Assembly: GCF_002050515.1 (NCBI RefSeq)
Contig: NZ_LTAY01000035.1
Location: 1 to 36,899 of the forward strand
Source of the DNA: Clostridium thermobutyricum DSM 4928
Lineage (GTDB): Bacteria > Bacillota > Clostridia > Clostridiales > Clostridiaceae
Length of the DNA stretch: 36,899 nt
Direction of reading: 5' to 3'
The notes below the pieces were generated by a model. That model made no database searches and had not been told where the DNA came from. It saw nothing but the letters and a program-made list of their open reading frames with translations. The position numbers were made by a program, and so were the translations under genes. This document shows, in pieces, positions 33,381 through 36,899 of this stretch. Every line of letters begins with the position of its first letter. Positions within the stretch are counted from its first letter, which is position 1.

Positions 33381-34808
33381 CTAAAAAAATGATTCATAAA
33401 TTCTTTTATATTCTAAAGATGATTTTTTCCAACTATTATCACAACTCATAGCTGTTTTAATTAAATTACTCCACTCATCTTTTCTTTTATATATTTCTAA
33501 AGCTTCAAAAATACAGTTTTTAAGTTCAATTGAAGAATAATTATAAAAACTAAATCCATTTCCAGTAAACTCAAATTTATTGTAAGCTTCAATTGTATCT
33601 TTTAATCCTCCAGTTTCTCTTACTATTGGAACGTTTCCATATCTTAAAGCTATTAATTGACCTAATCCACAAGGCTCAAACTTTGATGGCATTAAAAACA
33701 TATCTGATCCAGCGTATATTTTATGTGAAAGCTTATTATCAAAGGTAATTCTAGTAGCTACTTTATTAGGATATCTCTTTTCCAATCCTTTAAAGAACTC
33801 TTCATATTCCCATTCCCCAGTTCCAAGGACAACAAATTGAACTTCTTTAGTTAATACACAATCTATAATTTCTTTAATTAAATCAATTCCTTTTTGTGAT
33901 GTTAATCTTGATACTATTGATATGATAGGTATATTTTTATTTTCCTCTAATCCTAATTCTCTTTGTAAAGCTAATTTATTTTCCATTTTGTTTTCAATAG
34001 AATCTATATCATATCTTTTTTCTATTAATTCATCTGTTAAAGGATTATATTCTTCATAATCAATTCCATTTAAAATTCCTTTTAAATCTCCCCCTTTATT
34101 TCTTAATAACTCATCCATACATTCACCATATTCCGGTGTTTTTATTTCTTCTGCATAAGTATAACTAACTGTTAAAACTTTTTCTGAATAATTTATTCCA
34201 CCTTTCATATAACTTATTCCATCATTAAAAGATAAACCTCCATTATTAAATTGTTGTAAATCATATCCAAAAAGCTCTCCTAAAACTTCTTTCCCAAAAT
34301 TACCTTGGAAAAGTAAATTATGAATTGAATAAATAAATTTTATATCTGGATATTCATCTTTATTTCTATATTCAAGCTTATATAAAACAGGTATCATACC
34401 ACATTGCCAATCATTACAATGTATAATATCTGGATACCAATTTATAGCTTTTAATATTTCTAGAACTGCTCTATCATAAAAAGCAAATCTTTCAGCATCA
34501 TCATAATAACCATATAAATTATCACGGTTAAAGTAATATTCATTGTCTATAAAGTAAAACTGAACATTATTTACTTTAAGCTCTTCTATTCCACAATATT
34601 GATGTCTCCATCCAACATCTACAAATATATGTTTTATATAATTTATTTTATTTTTTAAATCTTCTTTAATTCCTTTATATTTTGGAATTATTACTCTCAC
34701 ATCTTCTCCCAACTTACCAAGCTCTTTACTTAAGGCTCCTATTACATCTCCTAATCCTCCAGTTCTTATAAATGGGTATGCTTCTGTTGCAGAAAATAAT
34801 ATTTTCAT
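33381..34808 (-). CDS. glgA: Glycogen synthase (ADP-glucose type, GT5)
   Basis: 475 residues. The N-terminal KILFSATEAYPFIRTGGLGDVIGALSKEL matches the KxGGL donor-binding region of bacterial glycogen synthases, with Arg-Thr in place of the usual Lys-Val/Thr. The C-terminal domain has VSRLTSQKGIDLI and the ExxxGL-type SKFEPCGLGQLIALRYG near residue 380, and ends in a typical RYG-VPIVRETGGLKDT block. It extends alpha-1,4-glucan chains from ADP-glucose. It lies 12 bp from glgB, so the two are cotranscribed. Confidence 0.95.
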   Translation of the reverse strand: MKILFSATEAYPFIRTGGLGDVIGALSKELGKLGEDVRVIIPKYKGIKEDLKNKINYIKHIFVDVGWRHQYCGIEELKVNNVQFYFIDNEYYFNRDNLYGYYDDAERFAFYDRAVLEILKAINWYPDIIHCNDWQCGMIPVLYKLEYRNKDEYPDIKFIYSIHNLLFQGNFGKEVLGELFGYDLQQFNNGGLSFNDGISYMKGGINYSEKVLTVSYTYAEEIKTPEYGECMDELLRNKGGDLKGILNGIDYEEYNPLTDELIEKRYDIDSIENKMENKLALQRELGLEENKNIPIISIVSRLTSQKGIDLIKEIIDCVLTKEVQFVVLGTGEWEYEEFFKGLEKRYPNKVATRITFDNKLSHKIYAGSDMFLMPSKFEPCGLGQLIALRYGNVPIVRETGGLKDTIEAYNKFEFTGNGFSFYNYSSIELKNCIFEALEIYKRKDEWSNLIKTAMSCDNSWKKSSLEYKRIYESFF

Positions 34809-34820
34809 ATCTTCTCCCCC

Positions 34821-36701
34821 TTATTCTACTTTTAAAACTATTGATCCCATTGGCGGAACCTTAATATCTATACTCCAATCTCTTTTATGATACTTTTCTT
34901 TTTTAGCTACTATAATTTTGTCCATAATTTGACCAGAGCCTCCATATTCCTTTTTATCAGAATTAAATATCTCTTTATAACTTCCTTTAAAAGGAACCCC
35001 TATTTTATAATTTTCATAGTATACAGGTGTAAAATTACATATGAATATTAATGTATCTTTTTTCTTCGTACCTTGTCTCATAAAAATATATATACTTTGT
35101 TCTCCATTGTCTGCTTCAATCCAATTAAATCCATCAACTTCATAATCTTTTTCCCAAAGTGCTGGATTATCAATATAAAATTTATTTAAATCTTTAAAAA
35201 ATCTATGTGTATCTTTATGCATCTTAAATTCTTCTATTAAATGCCAATCTAATTCACCACATTCTCTCCATTCAGAAAACTGACCAAATTCCATTCCCAT
35301 AAAAATAAGCTTTTTCCCTGGATGCCCTATCATATATGTCATGTAATTTCTAAGACCTGCAAACTTGTTCCAATAATCTCCCCACATTTTATCTACCATC
35401 GCTTTTTTCTCATGAACAACTTCATCATGAGACAGTGGAAGAATAAAATGCTCACTATAGTTATAAAGCATAGAGAAATTCATTTTATTATGATTAAATT
35501 TTCTATAAATTGGATCTATTTTTATATATTCCAATGTATCATTCATCCATCCCATATTCCATTTAAAATGAAAACCTAATCCTCCTTCTTTTACAGGAAA
35601 TGAAACTTTTCCAAAAGTTGTGGCTTCTTCTGCACATAAAATAGTATTTGGGAATTTTTCTATTATAGTTGTATTTAATTCTTGAATAAATTTAACTGCA
35701 TCTTTATTTATATCTGTTCCTTCATCATTTTTAATCCATTCCCCTTCATTTCTTCCATAACTTAAATAAATCATATTTGTAACCGCATCTACTCTAAGTC
35801 CATCTATATGAAATTCTTTTATCCAATATATCGCATTAGATATTAAAAAACTTTTTACCTCTGGTCTTCCCAAATCAAAGTTTAAAGTTCCCCATCCTTT
35901 ATTATCTGCTTTCCATTCTTCTTCATATTCATAAGTAGGAGTTCCATCAAAAAATGCCAATCCATGTTGATCCCTACAAAAATGTCCTGGAACCCAATCT
36001 AATATGACTCCTATTTCTTCTTTATGAAGAGAATTTATTAATTCTCTTAAATCATCTTCATCTCCATATCTACTAGTTGGAGAATAAAATCCTGTAGTTT
36101 GATATCCCCAAGATTGATCTAAAGGATGCTCTGTAAGCGGCATAAATTCTACATGAGTATATCCCATTTCTTTTAAATAAATTGGTAATTCTTTTGCTAA
36201 ATCTTTATATGTTAAAAATTTATTATCTTTATTTCTCCATGAACCTAAATTCATTTCATAAATATTTATTGGTTTATCATAATGATTAATAACTTTTCTA
36301 TTCCACCAATTTATATCTGTCCATTTGTAATTACTTTTTGCTCTTATTATTGATGCTGTATTTGGTCTAATCTCTGAAAATCTTGCATATGGATCAGCTT
36401 TTAAAAAATAATTATCATATTTATCTTTTATAACAAACTTATATTTTGTATTTTTTTTAATTCCTTGTATAAAGCCTGTCCATATTCCATTTTCAGTTTC
36501 TCTCTTTAAAGAAAACTCTTCTCTTGTTTTCCAATTTGAAAAATCTCCTATTACACTTACTTCTTTTGCATTTGGCGCCCAAGTAGTAAATCTAACTCCT
36601 CTTTTTTTGTTCTCAACTTTTATATGAGCTCCCATAAAGTTATAGCAACTTGAATGCTTACCTTTATGAAAAAGATAGCTGTCATATTCTGTAAACAACA
36701 T
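34821..36701 (-). CDS. glgB: 1,4-alpha-glucan branching enzyme (GH13)
   Basis: 626 residues from the ATG at 36701; an ATG two codons upstream abuts the AAAGGAG site, so the inner one is better spaced. Order: CBM48 domain (about 25-115, VRFTTWAPNAKEVSVIGDFSNW), GH13 catalytic barrel and C-terminal beta domain. Catalytic residues are Asp305 in DGLRVDAVTNM (nucleophile) and Glu358 or 359 in CAEEATTFG (acid/base); SHDEVVHEKKAM holds the transition-state Asp. Shorter than E. coli GlgB because it lacks the extra N-terminal domain, as usual in Firmicutes. First gene of glgB-glgA-glgC, with its promoter just upstream. Confidence 0.96.
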   Translation of the reverse strand: MLFTEYDSYLFHKGKHSSCYNFMGAHIKVENKKRGVRFTTWAPNAKEVSVIGDFSNWKTREEFSLKRETENGIWTGFIQGIKKNTKYKFVIKDKYDNYFLKADPYARFSEIRPNTASIIRAKSNYKWTDINWWNRKVINHYDKPINIYEMNLGSWRNKDNKFLTYKDLAKELPIYLKEMGYTHVEFMPLTEHPLDQSWGYQTTGFYSPTSRYGDEDDLRELINSLHKEEIGVILDWVPGHFCRDQHGLAFFDGTPTYEYEEEWKADNKGWGTLNFDLGRPEVKSFLISNAIYWIKEFHIDGLRVDAVTNMIYLSYGRNEGEWIKNDEGTDINKDAVKFIQELNTTIIEKFPNTILCAEEATTFGKVSFPVKEGGLGFHFKWNMGWMNDTLEYIKIDPIYRKFNHNKMNFSMLYNYSEHFILPLSHDEVVHEKKAMVDKMWGDYWNKFAGLRNYMTYMIGHPGKKLIFMGMEFGQFSEWRECGELDWHLIEEFKMHKDTHRFFKDLNKFYIDNPALWEKDYEVDGFNWIEADNGEQSIYIFMRQGTKKKDTLIFICNFTPVYYENYKIGVPFKGSYKEIFNSDKKEYGGSGQIMDKIIVAKKEKYHKRDWSIDIKVPPMGSIVLKVE

Positions 36702-36737
36702 TGCCATCTCCTTTCCCTTACTGTAATTTATATAAAA

Positions 36738-36762
36738 ATAAAATGTATATTATGCATTTTAT
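36738..36762 (-). promoter_or_regulatory. 25-bp palindrome overlapping the glgB start region (candidate operator)
   Basis: ATAAAATGTATA (36738-36749) and TATGCATTTTAT (36751-36762) are inverted copies matching at 11 of 12 positions around one central base. The outer edge overlaps the -10 hexamer (36761-36766) and the rest covers the start of transcription. Symmetry of this length at this place is typical of a repressor operator. I cannot match it to a named box. Confidence 0.5.
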
Positions 36763-36790
36763 TATACCATTTTTTTCAATTTTTTGTATA
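36761..36790 (-). promoter_or_regulatory. Extended -10 promoter of the glgBAC operon
   Basis: Minus strand: -10 TATAAT (36761-36766) preceded by TGG, i.e. a TGn extended -10, with a weak -35 TATACA (36785-36790) 18 bases away. It lies 60 bases upstream of the glgB ATG. Confidence 0.65.
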
Positions 36791-36899
36791 TTTTTTAAAG
36801 TCGGGTTATAATTTTTGATTTTCTCTAATAAACTATGTTATTTTACATATTCTAATAATTCTCAATTTTTTTCTGTAATATTTTATTTTCTCTTAAGTC
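36791..36899. other. AT-rich non-coding end of window
   Basis: No credible reading frame or GC-rich hairpin on either strand. Upstream control sites of the glg operon could lie here, but I see no defined one. Confidence 0.4.

Overview
The window is low-G+C Firmicutes DNA. It is strongly AT-rich, with purine-rich ribosome binding sites (AGGAG/GGAGG type), occasional TTG and GTG starts, and GC-core hairpins followed by T-tracts. Gene content fits an anaerobic Clostridium sensu stricto: an oxygen-independent cobalamin pathway, a BglG/MtlR-type PRD regulator, many PTS genes and a glycogen operon. I cannot name the species. Almost everything is on the minus strand; only mscL and one methyltransferase gene are on plus.

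Layout. 1-1130: a small membrane-anchored protein and a 5'-truncated ABC transporter ATPase. 1128-3811: a hypothetical gene with its own good promoter, then a compact NUDIX / lytic transglycosylase / alpha-beta hydrolase unit. 3959-7950: a divergent PRPP synthetase, mscL, arginase, a 0.6 kb AT-rich gap and a lone methyltransferase. 7993-8898: a CAP-domain surface protein whose linker is built from ten 18-bp repeats. 9084-14909: a six-gene sugar operon (PRD regulator, PTS IIA, IIB, ascorbate-family IIC, split transketolase). 15176-15703: a GNAT acetyltransferase. 15772-31556: a 19-gene anaerobic cobalamin operon, headed by a promoter, a cobalamin riboswitch and an intrinsic terminator (31647-31958). 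32053-36701: glgB-glgA-glgC.

How the genes work together. The cobalamin cluster runs from cobalt insertion into sirohydrochlorin (CbiK), through methylation and ring contraction (CbiL, H, F, G, D, J, E/T, C), amidations (CbiA, CbiP) and the aminopropanol arm (CobD, CbiB), to nucleotide loop assembly (CobU, CobT, CobS, CobC). Sirohydrochlorin synthesis, cobalt uptake, lower-base synthesis and the corrinoid adenosyltransferase are not in the window. The riboswitch-terminator arrangement implies feedback by cobalamin at the level of transcription. The PTS operon should import and phosphorylate a sugar whose phosphate is cleaved by the two-subunit transketolase; the substrate is unknown. GlgC, GlgA and GlgB make, elongate and branch glycogen.

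The observations I rate highest are: two CobU-like genes that have lost complementary halves of the CobU signature; the PTS/split-transketolase operon with hairpins between its cistrons; a perfect hairpin splitting the cobalamin operon between cbiJ and cobT; a near-perfect 25-bp palindrome on the glgB promoter; and long inverted repeats in the prs and arginase leaders. I found no CRISPR array, tRNA, rRNA, insertion sequence or obvious defence system.
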